Positions 1 through 9,509 of a stretch of DNA of 45,496 bases are shown piece after piece (the stretch's first letter is position 1; every line of letters starts with the position of its first letter). Origin of the DNA: an uncultured Prevotellaceae bacterium (GTDB lineage Bacteria; Bacteroidota; Bacteroidia; Bacteroidales; Bacteroidaceae); the NCBI GenBank assembly GCA_902779745.1, contig CACZCT010000009.1, forward strand, positions 1 to 45,496, in the 5' to 3' direction. The position numbers and the translations under genes were made by a program. The notes below the pieces were generated by a model. That model ran no database searches. It had not been told where the DNA came from and saw only the letters and a list, made by a program, of their open reading frames with translations.

Positions 1-243
1 CCTGCCAAACTGGCTGCTGAGGTATCACAGGAAATCAACGTCCCTACGATAGGTATCGGAGCCGGTAACGGTACGGACGGACAGATCCTCGTCATTGCCG
101 ATATGTTGGGAATGACCCAAGGTTTCTCGCCCCGTTTCCTACGTCGCTATGCCGACCTGAACATGGTAATGACGGATGCCATCGGCAATTACGTCACTGA
201 CGTGAAGAACGGAGACTTCCCTAATGAGAGCGAATCCTATTAA
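1..243 (+). CDS. panB: 3-methyl-2-oxobutanoate hydroxymethyltransferase, 3' part (partial)
   Basis: This is the C-terminal 80 codons of PanB, which transfers a hydroxymethyl group from 5,10-methylene-THF to 2-oxoisovalerate to give ketopantoate, the first step of pantothenate and CoA synthesis in the cytoplasm. The frame is open from base 1, so the gene begins upstream of the window. Visible family features are the TIGIGAGNGTDGQILV stretch (residues about 16-31 of the fragment), matching the conserved GIGAG..TDGQ(I/V)LV segment of PanB, then the D..G..... F.PRF(L/V)R.Y pattern. The stop TAA (241-243) shares its last base with the ATG of the following MFS gene, so the two are probably cotranscribed. 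The identification is firm although only about a third of the protein is present. Confidence 0.93.
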   Translation, partial: PAKLAAEVSQEINVPTIGIGAGNGTDGQILVIADMLGMTQGFSPRFLRRYADLNMVMTDAIGNYVTDVKNGDFPNESESY

Positions 244-1421
244 TGAATAGTCAGAATACACCAGTACACATCAAGCTCTGGCATCGGGAGTTCTGGCAGT
301 TGGCTGTTGCCAATCTGTTTCTGTCGATGTCTGTCTATATGCTTATTCCCGTATTGCCCCTATGGTTGATACAGGAAGAGAACTTCTCGATGATGGAGAC
401 GGGCTTGTTGATGGGCGTGTTTGCCATAGGACTCTTCCTGTTCGGTCCCTTTGTATCCTACATGGTACAGCACTACCGTCGTAACAGGGTTTGCATGCAT
501 GCTATTCTCATAATGGTACTCTGTCATGGACTGTTGTGGTACATAGACAGTCTGAAATGGGAATTCGTGGAGTTCGGGCTGATACTCCTGCAGCGTTTTG
601 TATTAGGAGCCTTGTTCGGTTTCGCCCAGATGGTACTGGCGAGTACGCTGGTGATAGACACCTGTGAGTCGTTCCAGCGCACGGAGGCTAACCATAGTGC
701 CTCCTGGTTCGGTCGTTTTGCTTTGTCATTGGGACCCTTAACAGGAATTGTCTTACAACAGATCTGGGGATTCAATATCGTCATCATTGTGGCTGCTGGT
801 CTTGCCTTGGCATCCGTGTTGCTCATCAGGACGGTCGACTTCCCCTTCCGTGCCCCGGAAGACCATGTGCATGTGTTCAGTTGTGACCGTTTCCTACTGG
901 ACAAAGGTGGAGTTCTCTTTCTGAACCTCCTGTTGATAACTATTGCCATCGGTATCGCTATCGGTCAGATGGACAGTCTGCCAGAATATGGAATGATGAT
1001 GGTTGGTTTCCTGTTGGCGTTGCTCGCTCAGCGTTTCATGTTCCGTGATGCAGAACTGAAAAGTGAGGTGGTGACGGGATTGATTCTTCTTTTGGCAGCC
1101 CTATTGATCATCCTGACGAATCAGACAGTGGCAGCAGGCTATATCTCCTCGACCTTCATCGGAATGGCAATAGGTATTATCGGTACCCGTTTTCTGCTAT
1201 TCTTCATCAAACTCAGTCGTCATTGTCAACGGGGAACTTCCCAGAGTACCTTTATGCTGGCCTGGGAGAGCGGACTTGCCTTGGGTATCGGCATGGCCTA
1301 TCTGTTGGCTGTATGGCTACCCCAACAGGTGAACATCGTTGCCCTTATTTTGGCTGTCGTTGCTATACTAATGTACAACTGGGTAACCCATTCCTGGTTT
1401 ATGAAACATAAGAACCGCTAG
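243..1421 (+). CDS. MFS family transporter
   Basis: A 392-residue polytopic inner-membrane protein with about twelve hydrophobic segments, the length and layout of a major facilitator superfamily carrier. A GLLMGVFAIGLFLFGPFVS segment and the basic loop after it (HYRRNR, about residue 78) resemble the region around the MFS motif between TM2 and TM3. The substrate cannot be read from the sequence. The ATG overlaps the panB stop by one base (TAATG), suggesting translational coupling, but that alone does not show pantothenate transport. The stop codon lies in a CTAG (1418-1421) that also supplies the stop of the convergent addB gene. Confidence 0.85.
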   Translation: MNSQNTPVHIKLWHREFWQLAVANLFLSMSVYMLIPVLPLWLIQEENFSMMETGLLMGVFAIGLFLFGPFVSYMVQHYRRNRVCMHAILIMVLCHGLLWYIDSLKWEFVEFGLILLQRFVLGALFGFAQMVLASTLVIDTCESFQRTEANHSASWFGRFALSLGPLTGIVLQQIWGFNIVIIVAAGLALASVLLIRTVDFPFRAPEDHVHVFSCDRFLLDKGGVLFLNLLLITIAIGIAIGQMDSLPEYGMMMVGFLLALLAQRFMFRDAELKSEVVTGLILLLAALLIILTNQTVAAGYISSTFIGMAIGIIGTRFLLFFIKLSRHCQRGTSQSTFMLAWESGLALGIGMAYLLAVWLPQQVNIVALILAVVAILMYNWVTHSWFMKHKNR

Positions 1422-4198
1422 TTTCTCCCACATAACTGTGCATACGGACAATTCCGACAAATCTTTTGGTCCTCTACGGGTTGGAAAGGTACATCGGGAT
1501 TGAATATCTCATCAATACATTCTTGCAGTTTTTCCCTAAACGGGGCGATGAAGGGCTGCACATCCACAATCTTCTCCTTTCCAAAGCAGAGGGTAGGGTC
1601 GTAGTCGTCTGCTGCAGCATGCTGGATAAACAACAAAGCAGGACTGACGGGAAGTTGTTCTTCGTTCAACTGAGGGTCCTGTCTCACAATACTACTATAT
1701 AACAAGGTCTGGAGGTAATAGCCGTTATGGGAATCGTTGGTATCAAAAATACTTTCTACATCTGGCAGACTGGTCATTTTACCTCCTCCCGTCTTATAGT
1801 CAATCACACGGATACGTTCCTGTTGGTCTGTAGTCACAGCATCCAGACGATCGATACTGCCTCCGATGGTCGTTGTAAACGTATGGCTCCCCTGATGGAC
1901 GGTCCAGTCATCTACTACCTCATATTCCAACTGATGGATGGTGAAGGGAGCCAGTTGGAGGTCTATCTGCAACAACTGTCTGACATAATGGATGATGACC
2001 TCCCTGTTGATGAGTTGCAGACCAGTATACTCTTTCTTGTCAGGAAGCTGTTCACGGAAAGCACGGTCTACCGCCATCTCAATAGCGACCTTCGACTGCA
2101 AAAGCTGTTGCAGTTGTCCTTTCTCAATCCGGTGACTCTGTTGCATCAGCTGTTCATAGATATACTGTGATGCCGCATGGAAGACAATACCAAACAGGCG
2201 GTCGTCAATCTGCAGTTCATCGTCATCCGCCTCTTTAAGACCACAGACATAGCGGTAGAAGAAGCCCAACGGACAACGACGGTAAGTATTGATGGCGGTA
2301 GGTGTCAACAGGGCATGACAGGTATCTGGCTGTTTTGCGAAACGCTCCATCAGCAGTTTCATCACCTGTGTGGTCTTCTCTACGGGTTCTGCTTTCCGTG
2401 ATACAATCTGTTGTCCTGCCTTCAACGTAAACCGACGGATAGGATGACCGCTCTCAACCAACAGTTGGAGCATGAAACGACTCATCTCACCCGTATGTCC
2501 CTCATCCGTCGCATTGTTATAGACAAGGGTGATGTCAGAGGCTCGTTGCAGGAGGCGATAGAAGTAATAGGCATAGATGGCTGTCTTATGGTCGACGGTC
2601 GTTAATTCATACGCTTTCCGCAGATTATGAGGGATGAACGAACTATCGTTGACTCCCTTCGGCATGTTCCCTTCATTACACGAAAGCATCAGGACATGGT
2701 CGAAATCCAGATTGCGCGACTCGAGGATTCCCATAATTTGAATGCCTTCTGCAGGCTCTCCATGGAAGGGAATAGAGGTCGACTGTATCAACTGGTTCAC
2801 CAGTCGTTGGAGGGTGGTGAGGTCGACTGCCAGGTCGCCACTGGCTACCAGCCCTGCCAATCTGTTGATGAGGGTATAGGTACGGAAAAGAGCCTCATCA
2901 CGTAAGGAAGCAAGCTGTTCTGTAGTGGTGTCCTCATGGGCTTGTTGTGCTACATGTCGGAGCAGCCGGGCTATCCACTGCAGGATGGCCTCTGTCTGGA
3001 ACAGGCTCTCTGCATCACAACCCTTCAGCAGTTCATCTGTCAGATATTTATAATAAGGATGGCGGCGAATAGCTGTCATCAGGCGGGGACGGTAACCTCC
3101 TATCTGGAGGTTCATCAATAGGTTTACGAAGGATGCAGCAGGAGTCTGTACCAAAGGATAGCCAGTGGTGACATTCACCTTGTTGACCTCCTCGGGAATA
3201 CAATGGATGACGACAGGCAACAGGTGTTCGTCACATAACAGGATGGCAGTCCGTTTCCCATCGGCATAGCGCTGATGCTCTTTCAGCCATGTATTCATAT
3301 ACCGTGCCTGGATGTTCTCTGTCGGGGCAGAAATATAAGTTATTTGTTTGGGCTGTTGGAATTGACGATAAAGAGTGTCATCGTTGTTGTCAAGCTCATT
3401 AGGGAAATCATTCAAATACTGTGAGAGGTAAAAGCCTGCCTCCTGTTTCATATAATAATGGTCGAAGTCCCAGTAGAAGTAAGCTTTTCCTTCCTGTCTC
3501 AGTCGCTTGAACAATTGTTTCTCTACCTGGTGTAATAGGTTAAAGCCTACGAAGAGATAACGGTCGAATTGAGAATTGAGAATTGAAAATTGAGAATTGA
3601 GAGTTTCTACGACGCTGCGGTAAAGGGCTCCCTCATAGGCTAATCCCTGTGATGTAAGACGGCGGTTGAAGTCGTGATAGATATCGGCAAAATGACTCCA
3701 TAGTTTGATGAACCGTTCTTTGAGTGCACTATTATGGTCTTCTGAGAAATTACTGAAGAACTGTTGGATGATAGCAAGTTGTTCGTCCGTGAGGTAACTG
3801 ATATCATCCAACTCATGGATGTCGCGGAGATTGGCAAACACTCGGTCGGCATCTGCCATGTTCTTGTCAATGTCATCAAAGTCAGCCAACAATAATTGTC
3901 CCCATCCATAGAAATGGTCCAGTGTCTCATCCATCTTCGTACAGGCTACAAACGATCGATGGAGATCACAAACCAACTTAATGGGATCTGCCACCTGTAA
4001 TGTACTCTGCTGACGAAACAGGTCACTGATGGTGATATAGGACGGACTCCATATAGGATGGTCTGTCAGACGGGCGAGATATTCGTTCAGGAACAATGAT
4101 GCACGTTTGTTGGGAAAGACAATAGCAGTACGCGACAAGTCATGCCCGTATTTATTAATAATGTCTTCGGCTACATATTCCAAGAAACTCTTTATCAT
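1418..4198 (-). CDS. addB: AddB-like PD-(D/E)XK nuclease subunit of the double-strand-break repair helicase-nuclease
   Basis: A 926-residue protein that follows addA by only 3 bases. In AddAB-type enzymes this subunit pairs with AddA to resect double-strand DNA ends for recombination. The C-terminal nuclease domain is clear: VIDYKTGGGK with D800 and K802 is the PD-(D/E)XK core. Four cysteines are placed as in the iron-sulfur staple of AddB: C642 (YRRCPLGFF) and C914, C917, C923 (CRNCPYAQLC at the C-terminus). The N-terminal part looks like a degenerate superfamily-1 helicase, and I do not see a clean Walker A motif, which is common for Bacteroidetes versions. Odd feature: residues about 200-212 (TLNSQFSILNSQF) are encoded by a 7-bp tandem repeat and look inserted. 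Confidence 0.85.
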   Translation of the reverse strand: MIKSFLEYVAEDIINKYGHDLSRTAIVFPNKRASLFLNEYLARLTDHPIWSPSYITISDLFRQQSTLQVADPIKLVCDLHRSFVACTKMDETLDHFYGWGQLLLADFDDIDKNMADADRVFANLRDIHELDDISYLTDEQLAIIQQFFSNFSEDHNSALKERFIKLWSHFADIYHDFNRRLTSQGLAYEGALYRSVVETLNSQFSILNSQFDRYLFVGFNLLHQVEKQLFKRLRQEGKAYFYWDFDHYYMKQEAGFYLSQYLNDFPNELDNNDDTLYRQFQQPKQITYISAPTENIQARYMNTWLKEHQRYADGKRTAILLCDEHLLPVVIHCIPEEVNKVNVTTGYPLVQTPAASFVNLLMNLQIGGYRPRLMTAIRRHPYYKYLTDELLKGCDAESLFQTEAILQWIARLLRHVAQQAHEDTTTEQLASLRDEALFRTYTLINRLAGLVASGDLAVDLTTLQRLVNQLIQSTSIPFHGEPAEGIQIMGILESRNLDFDHVLMLSCNEGNMPKGVNDSSFIPHNLRKAYELTTVDHKTAIYAYYFYRLLQRASDITLVYNNATDEGHTGEMSRFMLQLLVESGHPIRRFTLKAGQQIVSRKAEPVEKTTQVMKLLMERFAKQPDTCHALLTPTAINTYRRCPLGFFYRYVCGLKEADDDELQIDDRLFGIVFHAASQYIYEQLMQQSHRIEKGQLQQLLQSKVAIEMAVDRAFREQLPDKKEYTGLQLINREVIIHYVRQLLQIDLQLAPFTIHQLEYEVVDDWTVHQGSHTFTTTIGGSIDRLDAVTTDQQERIRVIDYKTGGGKMTSLPDVESIFDTNDSHNGYYLQTLLYSSIVRQDPQLNEEQLPVSPALLFIQHAAADDYDPTLCFGKEKIVDVQPFIAPFREKLQECIDEIFNPDVPFQPVEDQKICRNCPYAQLCGRN
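3566..3600 (-). repeat. 5 x 7-bp tandem repeat inside addB
   Basis: Five contiguous heptamers, four of them GAATTGA and one AAATTGA on the plus strand. On the coding (minus) strand the unit is TCAATTC and the array encodes LNSQFSILNSQF within AddB. It stays in frame. Related heptamers occur in wecB and in the glycosyltransferase at 32150. Confidence 0.9.
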
Positions 4199-4201
4199 AC
4201 G

Positions 4202-7200
4202 CTATACTCTTTCAATCTTATTCGAATACACATACCACAGATAACCCTCCACTTGGGTATGTCCCATGTCAGAAAGCAGTTGCATATATTCCCTCACTTG
4301 CTCCTGATATTCCTGACGTGGATGGCCGAACTTGAAGTCGACGACAATAATCCGCTGTCCATCTGTCATGACCCTGTCAGGGCGACGCTCACAGATACGA
4401 CCGTCGGCATCCTTATACAGGATAGTACATTCGTTATACAATATCCATTGGTCTGAGAACCACTCACGGACTCGAGGGTCCTCCAGACGCTTGCGGAGTA
4501 GGGAAGACACCTTTTCCACCGTCATCTCTTCATCATAGAGGACACCCTCCTGTTCCAATTGCTGCAAAGCTCCCTCTACATCATCGATAGTACGGATGTG
4601 GGAGAAGACATGATGTAGGATACTGCCAGTTTTGATATAGGTCTGTTGCGTGGTCTCTTCTTCATCCGTCTCTACAAATTCACGACTCTTGTTACTCTGT
4701 CGGAAGTCTGTTTTATTTCCAAAAACACCCATCTCTACTGGCAACTGTGATGAGGTTTGCAAGAACACATTATCAGAAATTTTCTGTTGCTGTTCATCCT
4801 CTGTAGAGAGCGTTCCAAACGAAAATGTGATATCTGCCTGCTCGTCTTCCATGCCATTCAACACCATACCGTCTAATGCCAATTCGGGAAGGACATGTTC
4901 TATCAAAGATGAACGACTTTGTTTAGCCTTCCGTTTTCCGATGACAGAAAGACTCTTACATGCTCGGGTAAAGGCCACATATAACAGGTTCAGGTTGTCG
5001 ACCGTCAACTGTAAGTGCTCATTGAGGTAGTCTTCTTCGTATATCGTACCCATCATTTTTTTCTCCCCGTAGTCAATGGGTGCGACAGGCAGTTCATCGA
5101 AGGGGGATTCCTGAGGTTCACACCAGATAGTCTCACCCCGTTCCAACTGCCAGTCACAGAACGGCAGCAACACATGATCGTATTCGAGACCCTTACTCTT
5201 GTGAATCGTCAGGATACGGATACCATGAAGTTCGTCACTTTGGATGGTTTTCTTATGGAGTTCCTGTTCCCAATTCTCAATGAAAGCATCTATGCCTGTA
5301 CTGTTGTCAATGGTAAATTGGAGAAGATAATCGTAGAAGGCACAGAGATAGGCACTCTGACCTTCTAACTGATGCAATTCAAATATTTGATAGAGTTTCT
5401 CCAGCAGTTCGTAGAGTGGCAGCATTAAGAGTTCGTCAAAGTGTTGGATATAGGCTTCAGGCAACAAATCGTCGGCATTGATACTCTTTAGCAGAAGAGT
5501 GGTATCAAGGGCTTGCTCGCCTAACACATCACGATGGTACGACTTGATAATGTTAGCTTTTGTCAGGGCATCGGAAGGGTGGGTGAGCAGACGCAACGCA
5601 TCCACCAACAGTCTAACGGATACGGAGGCATCAAGGCGGAATGCCTCATCACTGACAATTGTCACCTCGGGCATTTGCTCTGCAAAATAATCGGCAATAA
5701 GGGTGATGATGTCGTTGGTCCTGACGAGGATGGCCATCTTGTTTTGGGAAATACCTTGTGCCAATAAGTTTTCTATGATATCCCTCAGTTGCTCCAACGT
5801 TCGCTCACGATAATTAGTGACTGGCAATAGACGGATATCCACATACCCCTGGGACTCACGACGTTCAGGAATCTGTTGACAGACATCCGCATAGGCGTTT
5901 CTCAACTGTTGGGCACCCGTAGGATTCTGTTCACTTATCGCATCGTGTTCTTGTTGAGCGGCAATAGTGAAGAATGCGTTATTAAAAAGGATGATGTTCC
6001 GTTCAGAGCGATAGTTGGTCTGCAGGGATTTTATCTCCATCATCTCCTGAGAAAACTGCTGCTCCATATTATTAAGCAGTCGCCAGTCACCAGATCGCCA
6101 TCGGTACACACTCTGTTTGACATCACCGACTATCAAGTTCTCAGAACCCACATGACTCATACATTCCTGCATCAGTACCTTGAAGTTCTTCCACTGTATA
6201 GTACTGGTGTCCTGGAACTCGTCAATCATCACATGATGGAGCTGGGCACCGATCTTCTCAAAGATAAACGGTGCATCGTTCTCTTGAATAAGCGCATGCA
6301 AAAGGTGTTGGGTATTCCCCAACAAAAAAACATTCGCCTCGTCGTTGATGTCTTTGACTTTCTGTTCTATACTGCTCAACAGACGCAGATTGTTCAGGTG
6401 CCCCAATGTTAATGTGGCTGACTGATACAGTCGCCATTGCTTTTCCCGTTCCTCTGCCGCATAATGCAGCATCGGCATCAGGACCTGATCGGCAAGGATA
6501 TGGATTTCTTCAGCACAAGGATGGTCTTTCTTATACCAGTTCTCAGGAGCCTCCATCGCCTTCAGGACAGTAATGTTAAGGACTGAAGGATCAAACTGTC
6601 CGTTTTTGAGCTTCTGGAAGAAACTGGAGACACCGCGACTACCGTTCTTGATGTCGGCAATCGTCAGGTTTTCCTGTTCCAAGGTGTCGAAATAGGTAGC
6701 AGCAATGGTCAACATCCGCTCCTTTGCCTCGTCACGGAGTTGGCGGAGTGTCTTGGTATATTGCTCGAAGAATCCTTCCTCAGTCATCTTCTCGTTCAGT
6801 TCCCTACGGTGTTCCTTGTAATAGTCACGGAAGATGGTCTTCCCGAAATGTTTGATCTCACGGATAAAACTCGTCTTCTTCTCATCATTGTTGCTCCAAC
6901 TCTTGTCTTCCTGAAAGCTATCCATAATATAACGGAGCAGCCATTGCAGAATCAGGTCGGTATGCTTGAGGTTATCGATGAGTTGGTCGACTGCCATTTC
7001 CTCTACCTGATCACCACTCAGACCTACACGGAGATTTGCCGTCAATTCCAGTTCATGGGCAAGATTCCGGAGTACACTCTGGAAGAAAGCATCGATGGTC
7101 TGCACACGGAAATTGTTATAATTATGTAACAAGAGATGAAGTGCTTCACCAGCTCTTTCCCTGATGACGTTCATCGGGAGTCCCGTATCTTGTTGTACTT

Positions 7201-7432
7201 TCGTGGAATAGTTGTCAGAGTCAGGCAGTTGTTTCCAGATACCATAGAGTTGACTAAGGATACGCATCTTCATCTCCTCGGTTGCCTTATTGGTAAAGGT
7301 TACAGCAAGAATAGCGCGATAGTCAAGGGGATTGACCACTAGGAGCTTGATGTATTCCGTAGCAAGCGTGAATGTCTTTCCACTGCCGGCACTTGCCTTA
7401 TAGACGACTAACGGCTTTCGTATAGTTACCAT
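4202..7432 (-). CDS. addA: AddA-like UvrD-family helicase-nuclease subunit
   Basis: A 1076-residue superfamily-1 helicase with a fused C-terminal nuclease, the usual architecture of AddA. Visible elements in order: Walker A KASAGSGKT (residues 12-20), motif Ia (AVTFTNKATEEMK, about 64-76), Walker B/motif II (MIDEFQDTS), motif III/IV region (GDVKQSVYRWRSGD), motif V/VI (RILTIHKSKGLEYDHV and LLYVAFTRA), and nuclease core VVDFKFGH (D1032, K1034). The enzyme would unwind and degrade DNA ends together with AddB. The ATG overlaps the end of the upstream DUF5686 gene by 7 bases and addB starts 3 bases after its stop, so the three genes form a tight operon. Confidence 0.93.
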   Translation of the reverse strand: MVTIRKPLVVYKASAGSGKTFTLATEYIKLLVVNPLDYRAILAVTFTNKATEEMKMRILSQLYGIWKQLPDSDNYSTKVQQDTGLPMNVIRERAGEALHLLLHNYNNFRVQTIDAFFQSVLRNLAHELELTANLRVGLSGDQVEEMAVDQLIDNLKHTDLILQWLLRYIMDSFQEDKSWSNNDEKKTSFIREIKHFGKTIFRDYYKEHRRELNEKMTEEGFFEQYTKTLRQLRDEAKERMLTIAATYFDTLEQENLTIADIKNGSRGVSSFFQKLKNGQFDPSVLNITVLKAMEAPENWYKKDHPCAEEIHILADQVLMPMLHYAAEEREKQWRLYQSATLTLGHLNNLRLLSSIEQKVKDINDEANVFLLGNTQHLLHALIQENDAPFIFEKIGAQLHHVMIDEFQDTSTIQWKNFKVLMQECMSHVGSENLIVGDVKQSVYRWRSGDWRLLNNMEQQFSQEMMEIKSLQTNYRSERNIILFNNAFFTIAAQQEHDAISEQNPTGAQQLRNAYADVCQQIPERRESQGYVDIRLLPVTNYRERTLEQLRDIIENLLAQGISQNKMAILVRTNDIITLIADYFAEQMPEVTIVSDEAFRLDASVSVRLLVDALRLLTHPSDALTKANIIKSYHRDVLGEQALDTTLLLKSINADDLLPEAYIQHFDELLMLPLYELLEKLYQIFELHQLEGQSAYLCAFYDYLLQFTIDNSTGIDAFIENWEQELHKKTIQSDELHGIRILTIHKSKGLEYDHVLLPFCDWQLERGETIWCEPQESPFDELPVAPIDYGEKKMMGTIYEEDYLNEHLQLTVDNLNLLYVAFTRACKSLSVIGKRKAKQSRSSLIEHVLPELALDGMVLNGMEDEQADITFSFGTLSTEDEQQQKISDNVFLQTSSQLPVEMGVFGNKTDFRQSNKSREFVETDEEETTQQTYIKTGSILHHVFSHIRTIDDVEGALQQLEQEGVLYDEEMTVEKVSSLLRKRLEDPRVREWFSDQWILYNECTILYKDADGRICERRPDRVMTDGQRIIVVDFKFGHPRQEYQEQVREYMQLLSDMGHTQVEGYLWYVYSNKIERV

Positions 7433-9468
7433 TTTCTAAATAACTCAAAGGTGAACTTAAAACCAAAATTCTGAAACTTAATGTTCAGAAAACTGGCAAA
7501 GGCTCCTATAGACACAAAACGGGTGGAGATGCCATATCCTATTTCGGAATAGGCACGAGTATGCTCTATGGAAAGTGTACTTAGATATATACGTTCTTTC
7601 TCAACTTGTTTTCCAATCCAAGGCAAGAAAGAGAAAAAGAGCAAGGGAGACTCATAGGAGGAGTTGACCCGTAAATAGTATTTAGACATATTATACCACT
7701 GAGGGTCGATTAACTGAAAATTACCTGTCCAGTCGTCTTCCCATCCTCCAGGAAGATTCTGGTCACGGAAATTGGCATAGTCAAGAAAATAGGTGGTCTT
7801 ACTATTGGTATATAAGCCAAATCCGCCAGTAAGACAGAAGACACGCATGGCATTCAACCTAAACTTATGACTAACATCCATCTCGATACGTTCATACTCC
7901 AGATTAGAGTCAAGTATGCCATCGATACTTCGTTCGTAATTCAAAGTGAAATAAGGTCCTCTCCGCCAGGGCGACACATGCAGCGTTAGGGTAGGGGCAA
8001 AGCTCTTGTATACTGTAGGTTGATTAAACTCTATCATACCAGAGACGTTCACTGGTCTACGGATATGATAAACGATACCAGCCTTGATCTCCAACCAATC
8101 GTAAGCCACCACATTATTAACTGCCTGGATATAGTTATCCGTGAAGTAATCCAAATCCATATTCTCATTTCCCATAACATCAGCACCATATTGGTCCTTG
8201 ATAACTTGCAGGATACTGGCATTTGAAATACGATTGCCATTAGCAATCACAAGTTCAGCATATCCATTACGTTTAGGGTTATAGGTCATCCGGATAGGCG
8301 TGTAATGGAAGAACTGCTTAATCTTGAAATTATAGCCGATCTGTGGTTGGATGGTCAGATAACGCTTCTTGTTCCAACTATAGCGGGCACCTAATTGTAT
8401 CTTATAGGATAATCCACGACTCTGGCTATAACTCACGTATTGCGGATTCAGAATTGGGGAAAGACTGAAAGAGATTGCCCCTGCATCAGCAGAGGAACTG
8501 GTAACTAGATAGTCACCGATATCCCATAATTTATCGCCAAATGAACGTCCCTTCTTCTCTAAACTATCTGTTTTCTCCTTTTCTTCTTGTGCTTTTAATG
8601 CTTCTTCTCGCATTTTGTCATATCGTTGATATATGCTGTCTTCCTCCTCACGCAATTGTATGGGACGCAGCTCGTCCATCCTTGCTCTGTCATATTTACC
8701 ATGAAGAGAGTCGGGAAGGGTGACAGGATTATTGTAGGTGGCAAGGAAATGAGTGGAAATACGGTTTCCAATAAAATTGAAGTTAAGATCACTCTTACAT
8801 CTCTGTGGTAACAAGGAGTTAGTGTCTTCTGTACCCATGACGACATCAATATGGAATTTCAGCATGTCGAATTCACCATCATAGATGGTATAAACAATCC
8901 GTCCGGTATTAGTTTCAACGACAGCATATCCCTTCACGAGTTGGGTGTTTTTCAATTTGGGCCGAAAAGTGACTCTGGCAAGATTTGTGCCGTCCTCATG
9001 AACTTCATATCGGTAATATCTACGATTACTCCGACAGAATGGAGACAATATTCCGTCTTCATATATTGTCGCTTCATACAACGTAGGAGTCAGGTAGTCC
9101 GTAAACGCCTCACTGATCTGGCCATGCGGTATGGTGTTACTGACAATCTGTGGTTTCATCGTGAACTCATGGTTTTCCTTTTGTTCCATTTTACCATAAA
9201 TCTCAGAAATGTAAAGACGGTCTCCACGGGCAAAAGAATACAGTGAAGGAACAAGGAAAAGGGTAGGGTTGCGGCGTTCTGTGTTCAGTGTATACCGCAG
9301 ATACATGTTATTATTCTCGCCATCTAGATGATGGGCGAAATTACGCTTATAACTCCATATCTTATCTAGCACTGATATGGAGTCTGATTTTTCCTTAGAA
9401 AAACTAATGGCGGGCATGAAAATGAACATGCTCACCATCACTTTTATGATATGTGCCTTTATCTTCAC
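7426..9468 (-). CDS. DUF5686 family outer-membrane-associated protein
   Basis: A 680-residue exported protein. The C-terminal half is rich in alternating aromatic and polar strands and ends in GFKFTFELFRKW, the terminal aromatic pattern of Bacteroidetes beta-barrel proteins, and the whole resembles DUF5686. Residues 1-24 form a signal peptide (basic start, then VMVSMFIFMPAISFS). A charged coiled-coil-like stretch lies near residues 270-305. Relatives usually also carry an N-terminal carboxypeptidase-like domain, which is absent here, so this is a shorter variant. The start used is a GTG at 9468, because it gives the basic N-region. An ATG at 9438 is possible and would fit a promoter box only 5 nt away from the GTG better. 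Function of the family is not established. Confidence 0.75.
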   Translation of the reverse strand: MKIKAHIIKVMVSMFIFMPAISFSKEKSDSISVLDKIWSYKRNFAHHLDGENNNMYLRYTLNTERRNPTLFLVPSLYSFARGDRLYISEIYGKMEQKENHEFTMKPQIVSNTIPHGQISEAFTDYLTPTLYEATIYEDGILSPFCRSNRRYYRYEVHEDGTNLARVTFRPKLKNTQLVKGYAVVETNTGRIVYTIYDGEFDMLKFHIDVVMGTEDTNSLLPQRCKSDLNFNFIGNRISTHFLATYNNPVTLPDSLHGKYDRARMDELRPIQLREEEDSIYQRYDKMREEALKAQEEKEKTDSLEKKGRSFGDKLWDIGDYLVTSSSADAGAISFSLSPILNPQYVSYSQSRGLSYKIQLGARYSWNKKRYLTIQPQIGYNFKIKQFFHYTPIRMTYNPKRNGYAELVIANGNRISNASILQVIKDQYGADVMGNENMDLDYFTDNYIQAVNNVVAYDWLEIKAGIVYHIRRPVNVSGMIEFNQPTVYKSFAPTLTLHVSPWRRGPYFTLNYERSIDGILDSNLEYERIEMDVSHKFRLNAMRVFCLTGGFGLYTNSKTTYFLDYANFRDQNLPGGWEDDWTGNFQLIDPQWYNMSKYYLRVNSSYESPLLFFSFLPWIGKQVEKERIYLSTLSIEHTRAYSEIGYGISTRFVSIGAFASFLNIKFQNFGFKFTFELFRKW

Positions 9469-9473
9469 GACCC

Positions 9474-9504
9474 CAAAATTACAAAATAATTTTGAGGAAG
9501 CAAA
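9474..9504 (-). promoter_or_regulatory. Bacteroidetes-type promoter for the DUF5686-addA-addB operon
   Basis: Read on the minus strand: TTTG (9501-9504) then 19 bp then TAATTTTG (9474-9481), which fits TTTG-N19-20-TAnnTTTG. The -7 box is one arm of an 8-bp inverted repeat with 9487-9494. It lies just after the sigma factor stop codon. Confidence 0.6.
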
Positions 9505-9509
9505 CTTTT

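Noticed and set aside
1418..1421. CTAG shared as stop codon by two convergent genes
   Set aside because: A neat but common outcome of compact convergent genes; nothing functional can be inferred.
3566..3600. Heptamer arrays considered as CRISPR or as transposon ends
   Set aside because: Units are 7 bp without spacers, there are no cas genes or transposase, and they are translated in frame, so they are simple tandem repeats.
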